64,000 bases of DNA from Algorimicrobium sp002414705 (lineage in GTDB: Bacteria; Bacteroidota; Bacteroidia; Flavobacteriales; Flavobacteriaceae): positions 1 to 64,000 of the forward strand of contig CAXAUF010000009.1 in the NCBI GenBank assembly GCA_963972425.1, in the 5' to 3' direction. The position numbers and the translations under genes are program-made. A model generated the notes under the pieces. It worked only from the letters and a program-made list of their open reading frames with translations. It did no database searches and was not told the DNA's origin. Every line of letters begins with the position of its first letter. The first letter of the stretch is position 1. Below, piece after piece: positions 44,713 through 52,973 of this stretch.

Positions 44713-47599
44713 TAGGATGTTTTGCTTTTCTTCCTGTTCCATCTAAAATTTGATGTCGGCAACTAATACCATTTGCTGAAATAATCGAGTCTTCAGGCGC
44801 CTTTCTTACAGCTGGAAAAAGAGTTTGCTCACCTATTTGCATACTCACCTCATAATGCTCTTTCTCGTAACCAAAACTTCCAGCCATACCGCAACAACCA
44901 CTTGGAATAATGGTTACTCGATAATTTTTAGGTAAATTCAATATATCAAAACTTGTTTTCTGATTACTTAACGCTTTCTGATGGCAATGACCATGAAACT
45001 TAATATTTTTAGAATCTTTGGTAAATTGTTCTGGCCTAATATTTCCTAAAATAATTTCATTCTGAAGGAATTCTTCAATTAAAAAACAATTTTTAGCGAG
45101 TTTTTTAGCTAAATCTTTATGGTCTGCTAACTTAATATATTCATCCCGAAAGGTTAAAATAGCCGATGGTTCTATACCTATTAAGGGCGTTGCTTCTGAA
45201 ATGACTTCAGAAAAAATAGACACGTTTATATTAGCTACTTTTTTAGCTTGTTCTAAAAAACCTTTAGACAAAAATGCACGACCAGATTCTTCGTGTTTTA
45301 CAAACTTTATATCGTAATTTAAAGCCTCTAAAAGCTGCAATGCATCTTGACCAATTTCAGAATCTAAATGATTGGTGAATTCATCATTAAAAAAATAAAC
45401 TGTTTTTATTTTTTCATTACTAAAACTCTCTTTTATTGATTTTTGTATAAACTTATTTAAACTTACACTTGAAATTAAAGGCAAACTTCTTTTTGGTGCT
45501 ATTCCTAATAATTTTTTAATGCTAGTACTTGTAAATTCATTTGAAAACATGAAATTAGTAACACTAGAAAAGGAGCTTCCATACCCATTCAGTTTATTAT
45601 TATAGGCAAATAATTTAGTGCGTAGACTACTACCATTTTCTTTTTGATATTGATATTCAAACTCCGCTTTTAAACTCGCCACATCTACACTGCTCGGACA
45701 TTCACTAGCACATGCTTTACAACTCACACATAAACTAAAAACCTCTTTTAATTCGTCATGATTAAACTTATTCGTTTTATTGGACGTTGTTAGAAACTCA
45801 CGTAATGCATTGGCTCTTGCACGCGTGGTATCTTTTTCATTTCTAGTAGCACGATAACTCGGACACATTGTTCCACCGAATTCGGGTAATTTTCTACAAT
45901 CACCAGAACCATTGCATTTTTCAGCTTCTCGTAAAATTCCTAATGATGCTGAAAAATCTAAAATCGTTTCAATTTTAGGTTCTTTTCTACCTGGTTTATA
46001 ACGTAAGTTTTTATCCATTGGAAAGGCATTGACTATTTTTCCTGGATTAAATATATTTTCTGGGTCAAAAGCAAATTTGATGCGTTTAAGAATGCCATAA
46101 TTTGCTTCACCAATCATAAGTGGAATAAATTCAGCACGAACAATACCGTCACCATGTTCGCCACTCATGGAACCTTGATAGGACTTAACAAGTTTGGCTA
46201 CATCTGTGGTGATTTTTCTAAATAAAACAACGTCCTCTTTTTGCTTCAAGTTTAAAATTGGTCGCAAATGCAACTCTCCCGCTCCAGCATGCGCATAATA
46301 AACTGCTTTTTGGTTATAGCTTAACATGAGTTTAGAAAAATCGGTAATATAGTTTGCTAGATCAGGTAAAGCTACAGCAGTATCTTCAATACAAGCAGCC
46401 GATTTTTTATCGCCAATCATATTTCCTAAAAGTCCTAATCCAGCTTTTCGTAATTCCATGGCTTGGTTTATAGCTTCACCTTCTAAAACGACTTGCGCAT
46501 AACATAATTTTAAATGTGTCACAGCGTCTTGCAGCTTTTGAACCTGAAACAATAAATCGGATTTAGAACACGCTCGCACCTCACACATTAAAATGGCTTC
46601 TGGATCACCATTAACAAACTGCCTATTTTCTTGTTGTGTTTTATTGTGCTTTGTTAAATCTAAAATGGTTTTATCCATCATTTCACAGGTATGTAAATCA
46701 TGTTGCATAACCGTTTCAACAGATTTTAAACAGGATTCTATAGACTCAAAATGTAAACATACCCAGGCCGAATCTAATGGAGGTAATTTGTCTAATTGCA
46801 ATGTGATTTCAGTAGTAAATGCTAGAGTTCCTTCACTTCCAGTTAGCAATTGACACATATTAAAGCGTTTATCTGAATTTGTAAACACATCCGATTCAAT
46901 TAATTTATCAATGGCATAACCTGTATTTCTTCGGTGAATTTCTGGTTTTGGAAATTCTTTTAAAATGTCTGTTTGAACACTTTCTGATGAAAGTTCTTCA
47001 TGAATAGCTTTATATATTTGGCCTTCTAAAGTAAGTTGTCTGGTTTTTAAATGAAATTCTTCTTTTGAAATTTCTGAAAAAACAGCATCACTTCCATCAC
47101 TTAAAATTGCATGTAATTCGCAAATCTTATCTCGCGTAACACCATACTGGATAGACGTTGTTCCAGAGGAGTTATTACCCACCATTCCGCCAATCATACA
47201 CCGATTTGATGTAGACGTATTGGGACCAAAAAAAAGACCATAGGGTTTTAAATAGTTATTCAAAACATCGCGAACAACGCCTGGTTGAATGGTTATAGTT
47301 TTTTCTACTTCATTAAAATTTAAAATCTGATTAAAATGTTTTGATACATCTACTACAATTCCTGTTCCTACACATTGTCCTGCCAAAGACGTGCCAGCAG
47401 TTCTAGGAATTAAAGATGTTTGATGTTTTTTAGCAAACTGAATAAGTGTTTTAATGTCATCATTATCTCTCGGATACGCTACTGCAAGTGGTAACATGCG
47501 ATAAACTGATGCATCTATTGCGTATATTGATTTCATTAAATAATCAAAATGCAATTCCCCTTTTAAAGTTTGTTTTAATGCTAATAAATGCTGCTTCAA
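44684..47599 (-). CDS. FAD-linked oxidase fused to Fe-S/CCG oxidoreductase domains
   Basis: 971 residues. FAD_binding_4 domain with LIPRTAGTSLAGQCVGTGIV and MIGGMVGNNSSGTTSIQYG (about 60-165), FAD-oxidase C domain (about 280-520; HAGAGELHLRP, SGEHGDGIVRAEF), then a ferredoxin-like region (CNGSGDCR ... TMCPSYRAT; CVSCKACASECPSSVD) and a C-terminal CCG domain (FHGHCHQKA; PSGCCGMAGSFGYE). This is the architecture of large D-2-hydroxyacid (lactate-type) dehydrogenases that feed electrons to quinone. Start is TTG at 47599; an upstream in-frame stop rules out a much longer form. Confidence 0.9.
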   Translation of the reverse strand: MKQHLLALKQTLKGELHFDYLMKSIYAIDASVYRMLPLAVAYPRDNDDIKTLIQFAKKHQTSLIPRTAGTSLAGQCVGTGIVVDVSKHFNQILNFNEVEKTITIQPGVVRDVLNNYLKPYGLFFGPNTSTSNRCMIGGMVGNNSSGTTSIQYGVTRDKICELHAILSDGSDAVFSEISKEEFHLKTRQLTLEGQIYKAIHEELSSESVQTDILKEFPKPEIHRRNTGYAIDKLIESDVFTNSDKRFNMCQLLTGSEGTLAFTTEITLQLDKLPPLDSAWVCLHFESIESCLKSVETVMQHDLHTCEMMDKTILDLTKHNKTQQENRQFVNGDPEAILMCEVRACSKSDLLFQVQKLQDAVTHLKLCYAQVVLEGEAINQAMELRKAGLGLLGNMIGDKKSAACIEDTAVALPDLANYITDFSKLMLSYNQKAVYYAHAGAGELHLRPILNLKQKEDVVLFRKITTDVAKLVKSYQGSMSGEHGDGIVRAEFIPLMIGEANYGILKRIKFAFDPENIFNPGKIVNAFPMDKNLRYKPGRKEPKIETILDFSASLGILREAEKCNGSGDCRKLPEFGGTMCPSYRATRNEKDTTRARANALREFLTTSNKTNKFNHDELKEVFSLCVSCKACASECPSSVDVASLKAEFEYQYQKENGSSLRTKLFAYNNKLNGYGSSFSSVTNFMFSNEFTSTSIKKLLGIAPKRSLPLISSVSLNKFIQKSIKESFSNEKIKTVYFFNDEFTNHLDSEIGQDALQLLEALNYDIKFVKHEESGRAFLSKGFLEQAKKVANINVSIFSEVISEATPLIGIEPSAILTFRDEYIKLADHKDLAKKLAKNCFLIEEFLQNEIILGNIRPEQFTKDSKNIKFHGHCHQKALSNQKTSFDILNLPKNYRVTIIPSGCCGMAGSFGYEKEHYEVSMQIGEQTLFPAVRKAPEDSIISANGISCRHQILDGTGRKAKHPISILKQALI

Positions 47600-47663
47600 G
47601 TTGTTAGTTATTTACGTCTCAATAAAGCTAACAAGAATTTCAATATAATGACAGTTTTAACGT

Positions 47664-47671
47664 TATTTTTG
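47664..47671 (+). promoter_or_regulatory. -7 promoter box for the beta-barrel gene
   Basis: TATTTTTG matches TAnnTTTG, with a predicted leader of about 60 bases to the ATG at 47737. No clear -33 TTG. Confidence 0.35.
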
Positions 47672-47736
47672 TAAATAATATGGGCTAATACTTTAAATTA
47701 AACGTAGATATATTAATTAAACAATTAGAAAAAAAT

Positions 47737-48228
47737 ATGAAAAATACATGTATGGCTTTTATAGTCGGTTTAGGATTTATTGTAACAGGTTTTGCACAAG
47801 AAATTTCAAAAAATGCTATTGGTTTACGTCTAGGTGATAGCAATGGATTTGGCGCAGAAATATCATATCAACGCGCTATTGGTGACAACAACCGTCTAGA
47901 ATTTGATTTTGGATGGCGAGATGGTAATGATTATGATGGTTTTAAACTAGCTGGTTTATACCATTGGGTTTGGAATATTGATGGTGGCTTTAACTGGTAT
48001 GCTGGACCTGGAATAGGTTTTGGTGCTTACAGTTTTGAAAATCCAGGACGCAAAGATGTCAATGATGCTTTTGTGTTTTTAGCAGGTAATATTGGAATAG
48101 AATACAGTTTTGACTTTCCATTATTATTATCGTTAGACTTCAGACCTGAATTGGGTTTTGGCGATGATGTTTATGATAATAACGATTTAGATTTTGACAT
48201 TGGACTTGGTGTGAGATACCAATTTTAA
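47737..48228 (+). CDS. Small outer-membrane beta-barrel protein
   Basis: 163 residues. Signal peptide MKNTCMAFIVGLGFIVTGFAQ, then about eight alternating strands (NAIGLRLGDSNGFGAEISYQRAIG, WYAGPGIGFGAYSF, FVFLAGNIGIEYSF, LLLSLDFRPELGFG) and a C-terminal phenylalanine (GLGVRYQF), which is the classical signal for barrel insertion. A role cannot be assigned; similar small barrels are adhesion or porin-like proteins. It is monocistronic, ending at a strong terminator. Confidence 0.8.
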   Translation: MKNTCMAFIVGLGFIVTGFAQEISKNAIGLRLGDSNGFGAEISYQRAIGDNNRLEFDFGWRDGNDYDGFKLAGLYHWVWNIDGGFNWYAGPGIGFGAYSFENPGRKDVNDAFVFLAGNIGIEYSFDFPLLLSLDFRPELGFGDDVYDNNDLDFDIGLGVRYQF

Positions 48229-48252
48229 TATCTTAAATAAAACTATATATTT

Positions 48253-48283
48253 AAGCACGTCTATGATTGACGTGCTTTTTTTT
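48253..48283 (+). terminator. Rho-independent terminator after the beta-barrel gene
   Basis: AAGCACGTC / GACGTGCTT, a perfect 9-base-pair stem with a 7-base loop, followed by a T run. It lies 24 bases past the stop codon. Confidence 0.85.
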
Positions 48284-48290
48284 ACATTTG
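48283..48290 (+). promoter_or_regulatory. -7 promoter box directly before the nucleotidyltransferase
   Basis: TACATTTG matches TAnnTTTG and ends four bases before the ATG at 48295, so transcription would start at or very near the start codon. It begins at the end of the preceding terminator's T run. The closest TTG (48267-48269) is only 13 bases away, shorter than usual. Confidence 0.35.
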
Positions 48291-48294
48291 TTTT

Positions 48295-49176
48295 ATGACA
48301 AAAAAAACGTTGGCAATTATGGCTGCAGGCATGGGTTCCAGATTTGGTAGCCTCAAGCAATTACATCCTGTTTATGATACATTAGCTATACTGGATTTTA
48401 GCATTTATGATGCTATACATGTAGGTTATAATCACATTGTTTTTATAGTTCGTAATGAAATTTTAGAGCAATTCGAAACACGTTATAACAACAAATTACC
48501 AGAATACATTTCAGTAGATTTTGTCATTCAAAAAAATGAATTATCAGATTCCCGAACTCGCAGCAAACCTTGGGGAACTGGTCATGCTTTATTGGCTTTA
48601 AAAGATATTGTTGTTAATGATTTTACCCTAATAAATACCGATGATTTTTACGGAAGAAAAGCCTTTCAACTCATGTATGACATGCTTTTCAAAAAAAACA
48701 ATACCAATAATTATCTGGTTGGTTATGCATTAAAAAATACTTTATCAGAAAACGGATCGGTTTCACGTGGTATTTGCATCATAGATGAAAATCATAATTT
48801 AATTAGTATTGAAGAGCATACTGCCATTATTAAAAATAATACTGGCGAAATTGTATCTCAAAATAATTCACATTCTGAAATATTTAATCCAAATACGTTA
48901 GTTTCCATGAATTTCTGGGGATTTAAACTATCTGTTTTTGAAGTTACTGAAAATTTATTCAAGACATTCCTAAATACACTAACTGATTTTGAAAAAGACG
49001 AGTTTTACATTACCTATATTATTAAATACCTTATTGAGAACGACTTAAATATCATCCAAGTTTTACCGACAGATGATACCTGGTTTGGTATGACTTATTT
49101 AAGTGATGAACCATTAGCACGTGAACATATTAAAACACGTATTGATAAAAATTTCTATCCAAAAAAACTCTGGTAA
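48295..49176 (+). CDS. Sugar-phosphate nucleotidyltransferase
   Basis: 293 residues. The NTP-binding signature is MAAGMGSRFGSLKQL near residues 9-23; the product-site aspartates are in LINTDDFYGRKAF (about 105-117). The fold is the GT-A-like NTP_transferase family. It is joined with no spacer to a sugar kinase gene (TAA immediately followed by ATG), so it probably activates the sugar-1-phosphate made by that kinase to a nucleotide sugar. Residues that set the sugar specificity cannot be read from sequence. Confidence 0.85.
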   Translation: MTKKTLAIMAAGMGSRFGSLKQLHPVYDTLAILDFSIYDAIHVGYNHIVFIVRNEILEQFETRYNNKLPEYISVDFVIQKNELSDSRTRSKPWGTGHALLALKDIVVNDFTLINTDDFYGRKAFQLMYDMLFKKNNTNNYLVGYALKNTLSENGSVSRGICIIDENHNLISIEEHTAIIKNNTGEIVSQNNSHSEIFNPNTLVSMNFWGFKLSVFEVTENLFKTFLNTLTDFEKDEFYITYIIKYLIENDLNIIQVLPTDDTWFGMTYLSDEPLAREHIKTRIDKNFYPKKLW

Positions 49177-50256
49177 ATGGTGCATAAACTGGATAATATT
49201 TGTGAGGCTTTTGGAATAAAAATTCCTTTAAAATCTGTTGAAATACTGCAGTCTGGTCATATTAATGACACCTATTTGGTAACCCAACAAAATGATGAGA
49301 AATTCATTATTCAGAAATTAAATAGTCACGTTTTTAAAGATACCAATGCTGTTATTTCTAATAAAATTATAGTGTCTGAACATTTGCAGGCCATTTACAA
49401 AAAAACAAACTCACATTATCAAGCCGTTACATATTTAAAAACATCCCAAAACCAATATATATATAAAGATGAAAAGGACTTTTGGAATGTCATGCTTTTT
49501 ATCCCAAATGCTATTACCATAGAAAAAGCAGAAACACCCGAAATAGCTTTTGAAGCTGGAAAACTTTATGGTGATTTCATTTTAAATACCGAATCCATTT
49601 CACCTGAATCTATGTCTGAAACATTAATAGATTTTCATCATGTACTTTTTAGGTTTACGCAATTTGAAAATGCTTTAAAAATTGCCAAATCAAATCGATT
49701 AGAAGCGGCTGCAAATTTAATAGCTTTTGTAAAAAACCATAAAAAAGCAATGTGTACATTAGCAAATTTACAAGCTAAAAACCAATTCCCGATTCGGATT
49801 ACACACAATGATGCCAAATTATCTAACATTCTGTATAACGAACAAAACAAGGGTATAGCCGTTATTGATTTAGATACGGTTATGCCAGGTTTAGTACATT
49901 TTGATTTCGGAGATTCTGTGCGCTCTATTTGCACCAAATCAACTGAAGATGAAACGGATTTAAGTAAAATTCAAATAGATCTAAATCTTTATGAAGCCTA
50001 TTGTTCTGGTTTTGCTTTAAAAACAAAATCCATTTTAACATCTAAAGAAATTGAATATTTACCTTTAGGAATACAGACAATCATTTACATTATGGGATTA
50101 CGTTTTTTAACTGATTTTTTAAATAACGATATTTATTACAAAACCAATTACACAAATCATAATTTAGATCGTGCTTTAAATCAATTCACCTTATTACAAT
50201 CAGTCTTTAATAATCTAAAAGCAATTGAGCGAATTACAAAACAACAGTTTACATAA
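49177..50256 (+). CDS. Phosphotransferase similar to N-acetylhexosamine 1-kinase (NahK)
   Basis: 359 residues, APH/choline-kinase fold. The nucleotide-binding lysine is in FIIQKLNSHVF (about 42-53), the catalytic loop is RITHNDAKLSNILY (HxD-x4-N) and the Mg aspartate is in AVIDLDTVMPG. The sequence VIDLDTVMPGLVHFDFGDSVRS is typical of the NahK group, which phosphorylates GlcNAc or GalNAc at C1. Placement after a nucleotidyltransferase and next to a convergent GH109 enzyme supports an N-acetylhexosamine salvage route. It overlaps the GH109 gene's 3' end by 8 bases. Confidence 0.82.
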   Translation: MVHKLDNICEAFGIKIPLKSVEILQSGHINDTYLVTQQNDEKFIIQKLNSHVFKDTNAVISNKIIVSEHLQAIYKKTNSHYQAVTYLKTSQNQYIYKDEKDFWNVMLFIPNAITIEKAETPEIAFEAGKLYGDFILNTESISPESMSETLIDFHHVLFRFTQFENALKIAKSNRLEAAANLIAFVKNHKKAMCTLANLQAKNQFPIRITHNDAKLSNILYNEQNKGIAVIDLDTVMPGLVHFDFGDSVRSICTKSTEDETDLSKIQIDLNLYEAYCSGFALKTKSILTSKEIEYLPLGIQTIIYIMGLRFLTDFLNNDIYYKTNYTNHNLDRALNQFTLLQSVFNNLKAIERITKQQFT

Positions 50257-51655
50257 TATCGCGTAGCACTTCATTTTTACGAGGTGTTTCCCAAGTGCCG
50301 CCTGTAAAATCAGGGATTCTGGTGCTAGCGCTATTATTGGCTACAGACATTTGGGATAATGGCGTAATAGCACTCCACATAACACTATCATATAAATTAA
50401 TATCTAAAGGCAATCCTTGATTTAAGCATCGTATCATTCTATAAATCATAACAAAATCCATTCCGCCGTGACCTACTGCGTTGGCATCAATTTGAGTTCG
50501 GAGTTTTTTCCAAAGCGGATGATCATAACGTTCTCTATACTCTTTGTATTCTTCATCTTTCAACCAAGAATGTCCCCATTGTAACGCTTCATGTCCAACA
50601 TATAATCTAGATGGATACCCTTCATGAACCGCTTTAGTTCCAGTTACTGTGTTTAGTCTGGAATAGGGTCTTCCGGTATGTGTGTCAAACTGTAGCATGA
50701 TGGTTTTTCCTTTTTTTGTTTTAATTAGTGAGGTGTTCATATCACCACACGTAAAGTTTTGTGTGCGGAAATTTTCTTTTTTTGCTGCTTCACTTAAACT
50801 TTGTTCTCTAGAACTCATACTGACCATAAAATCATAATTATCACCACGACCAATATCCATATAGGAACTAACTGGACCTAAACCATGACCAGTATAAAAA
50901 TTACCGTTTTTAGTTTCGTGGTGTTTAATACGCCATTGGTTTTCATAATAAGTTGCATCTAACATGTGTTTTCTTAAGTCGTGAATGTAAGCACCTTCTG
51001 CATGATTTATATCACCAAAAACACCTTCATTAATCATATTTAATATCCAAAGTTCCTCGCCATTAAAACAGCAATTCTCCATGTACATACAATGTTTTTT
51101 GGTACGTTCCGCTACTTCAATTAGTTTCCAGCAATCGTCCAACGTCATTGCTAATGGCTGCTCGCAAGCAACATGTTTATTATTTTCCATTCCATATACA
51201 CACATTTCTGTGTGATAATTCCATGGTGTTGCAATAATCAGGATATCTATATCGTCTCTTTTAGCTATTTTTTTCCAGGAATTTTCGTCACCAAAATACA
51301 GATCGGCACCTTGTGGTTGAATGGTTTTTAAGTAGTCGTTGCTTTTAGTGAGTTTATCTTCCTTTAAGTCGGAAAGGGCAACAATTTCAGCATGATTGTG
51401 TTTAATTAGATACTCAAACATTTGAATTAGAACAGAACCTCTATTTCCCATACCAATCATTCCAACACGCACTTTATCTATAGGCTTGTCGGCAAAACTC
51501 ACCATATTACCTAATGCTTTATTAGAACCCAATAAGGCGTTTACAGCGTCAACTTCTTGCAGATTCTCTCTTGTATTTCCAGAAATTAAAGTTGGAGTAA
51601 GACCTAAAAAAAGTCCAGCGCGAGCTGTTAGGTTTAGAAACGATTTTCTATTCAT
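50249..51655 (-). CDS. GH109-family enzyme (Gfo/Idh/MocA fold; alpha-N-acetylgalactosaminidase type)
   Basis: 468 residues. A Tat-like or Sec signal (MNRKSFLNLTARAGLFLGL, with a single NRK instead of RR) precedes a Rossmann domain (VGMIGMGNRGSVLIQM, about 63-78; EQPLAMTLDD) and the GH109-specific HGLGPVSSYMDIGRGDNYD (about 258-276) plus DTHTGRPYSRLNTVTGT. GH109 enzymes hydrolyse alpha-GalNAc with bound NAD. The family is best known for GalNAc-containing glycans such as mucin and blood-group A; the real substrate here is unknown. The convergent gene is a sugar kinase that could take the released sugar. Confidence 0.85.
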   Translation of the reverse strand: MNRKSFLNLTARAGLFLGLTPTLISGNTRENLQEVDAVNALLGSNKALGNMVSFADKPIDKVRVGMIGMGNRGSVLIQMFEYLIKHNHAEIVALSDLKEDKLTKSNDYLKTIQPQGADLYFGDENSWKKIAKRDDIDILIIATPWNYHTEMCVYGMENNKHVACEQPLAMTLDDCWKLIEVAERTKKHCMYMENCCFNGEELWILNMINEGVFGDINHAEGAYIHDLRKHMLDATYYENQWRIKHHETKNGNFYTGHGLGPVSSYMDIGRGDNYDFMVSMSSREQSLSEAAKKENFRTQNFTCGDMNTSLIKTKKGKTIMLQFDTHTGRPYSRLNTVTGTKAVHEGYPSRLYVGHEALQWGHSWLKDEEYKEYRERYDHPLWKKLRTQIDANAVGHGGMDFVMIYRMIRCLNQGLPLDINLYDSVMWSAITPLSQMSVANNSASTRIPDFTGGTWETPRKNEVLRDIM

Positions 51656-51730
51656 TTTATAACGGTTTTGAAGTTTACCCCAAGTTATAAAATAAATACA
51701 AATAAAAAATAGCCTGTTACAAAAAGTAGA

Positions 51731-52870
51731 TTAGTTTAAAACTTTGCTTTTTGATAAGGTTTTTTGATAAATAGCTTCGTATTGAGGTACTATTTCATGA
51801 ATATCAAACTTACTTGCTTGTTTTGTGGCTTGCAGTTTAAACGTATTAAGTGTTTCTGTATCTTTCAAAATGGTTATTGCATTTTTACTCATATCATCAA
51901 CATCACCCACATTACTCAAATATCCCGAAACTCCATGAATATTAACCTCTGGAATACCTCCGGAATTACTAGATATAACAGGAACTCCAGAAGCCATAGC
52001 TTCCAAAGCCGCTAAACCAAAACTTTCTGTTTCTGATGGCAAAATAAACAAATCAGAAAAACATAATATCCGGTCTATTTCATGGCTATTTCCTAGAAAA
52101 ACAACTTTATTTTCAATTCCCAATTCAATTGCTAATTGTTCAGCTGCCTCCTTTTCGGGACCTTCGCCAACCATCATTAATTTGGCTGGTATTTCCTTTT
52201 GGATATTATAAAATACTTTAATAACATCTGAGATGCGTTTAACTGGTCTAAAATTACTTATATGTGTTATAATTCTTTCATTATCAGCAGCCATCATAGC
52301 GCGTTGGCAATCTGTAAACGTATTCGTGTGTTTTCCAATATCTATGAAATTCGTAACAACTTCAATATCATTTTTTATATCAAATAAGCGTAAGGTATCG
52401 CGTTTTAAACTTTCGGAAACAGATGTTACTGCATCCGATTTATTAATACTAAATGTAACTGCTGTTTTATAAAACGGGTGACTTCCAACTAGTGTAATAT
52501 CTGTTCCGTGGAGTGTAGTTACAATTGGTACATAAATACCTTCTTCTTGAAGCATTTTTTTCGCCATATAAGCTGCATAAGCGTGTGGAATGGCATAATG
52601 AACATGCAAAACCTCAATTTTATGGAGCTTTACCATATCTACTAATTTACTGGAAAGTGCCAACTCATAAGGTTGGTAATGAAACAAAGGATATTCAGGA
52701 ACTGTAACCTCATGAAAATGAACATTACTGCCTAAAAGTTCTAAACGAACCGGTTGTTTGTAGGTTATAAAATGGACTTCGTGACCACGTTTAGACAATT
52801 CAATTCCTAATTCTGTAGCTACTACACCACTTCCGCCAAACGTTGGGTAACAAACGATTCCTATTTTCAT
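51731..52870 (-). CDS. bshA: N-acetyl-alpha-D-glucosaminyl L-malate synthase (bacillithiol pathway)
   Basis: 379 residues, GT4-family GT-B fold. N-terminus MKIGIVCYPTFGGSGVVATELG and the HVHYAIPHAYAAYMA segment are diagnostic of BshA; the C-terminal EX7E is in LPSETESFGLAALEAMASGVP. It joins UDP-GlcNAc to L-malate, the first committed step of bacillithiol synthesis. No bshB or bshC is in the window. It is between a GH109-type gene and a GH3 fusion, both on the same strand but with gaps of 75 and 103 bases. Confidence 0.94.
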   Translation of the reverse strand: MKIGIVCYPTFGGSGVVATELGIELSKRGHEVHFITYKQPVRLELLGSNVHFHEVTVPEYPLFHYQPYELALSSKLVDMVKLHKIEVLHVHYAIPHAYAAYMAKKMLQEEGIYVPIVTTLHGTDITLVGSHPFYKTAVTFSINKSDAVTSVSESLKRDTLRLFDIKNDIEVVTNFIDIGKHTNTFTDCQRAMMAADNERIITHISNFRPVKRISDVIKVFYNIQKEIPAKLMMVGEGPEKEAAEQLAIELGIENKVVFLGNSHEIDRILCFSDLFILPSETESFGLAALEAMASGVPVISSNSGGIPEVNIHGVSGYLSNVGDVDDMSKNAITILKDTETLNTFKLQATKQASKFDIHEIVPQYEAIYQKTLSKSKVLN

Positions 52871-52973
52871 TCTTATTCTGTAAATTAAAATTCACTTTAG
52901 AGCAAAACTCCAGTTATTAGTTATTCTCGATATTGGTCGTATTAAAACAAATATCTATACAAGATATTTTAAA

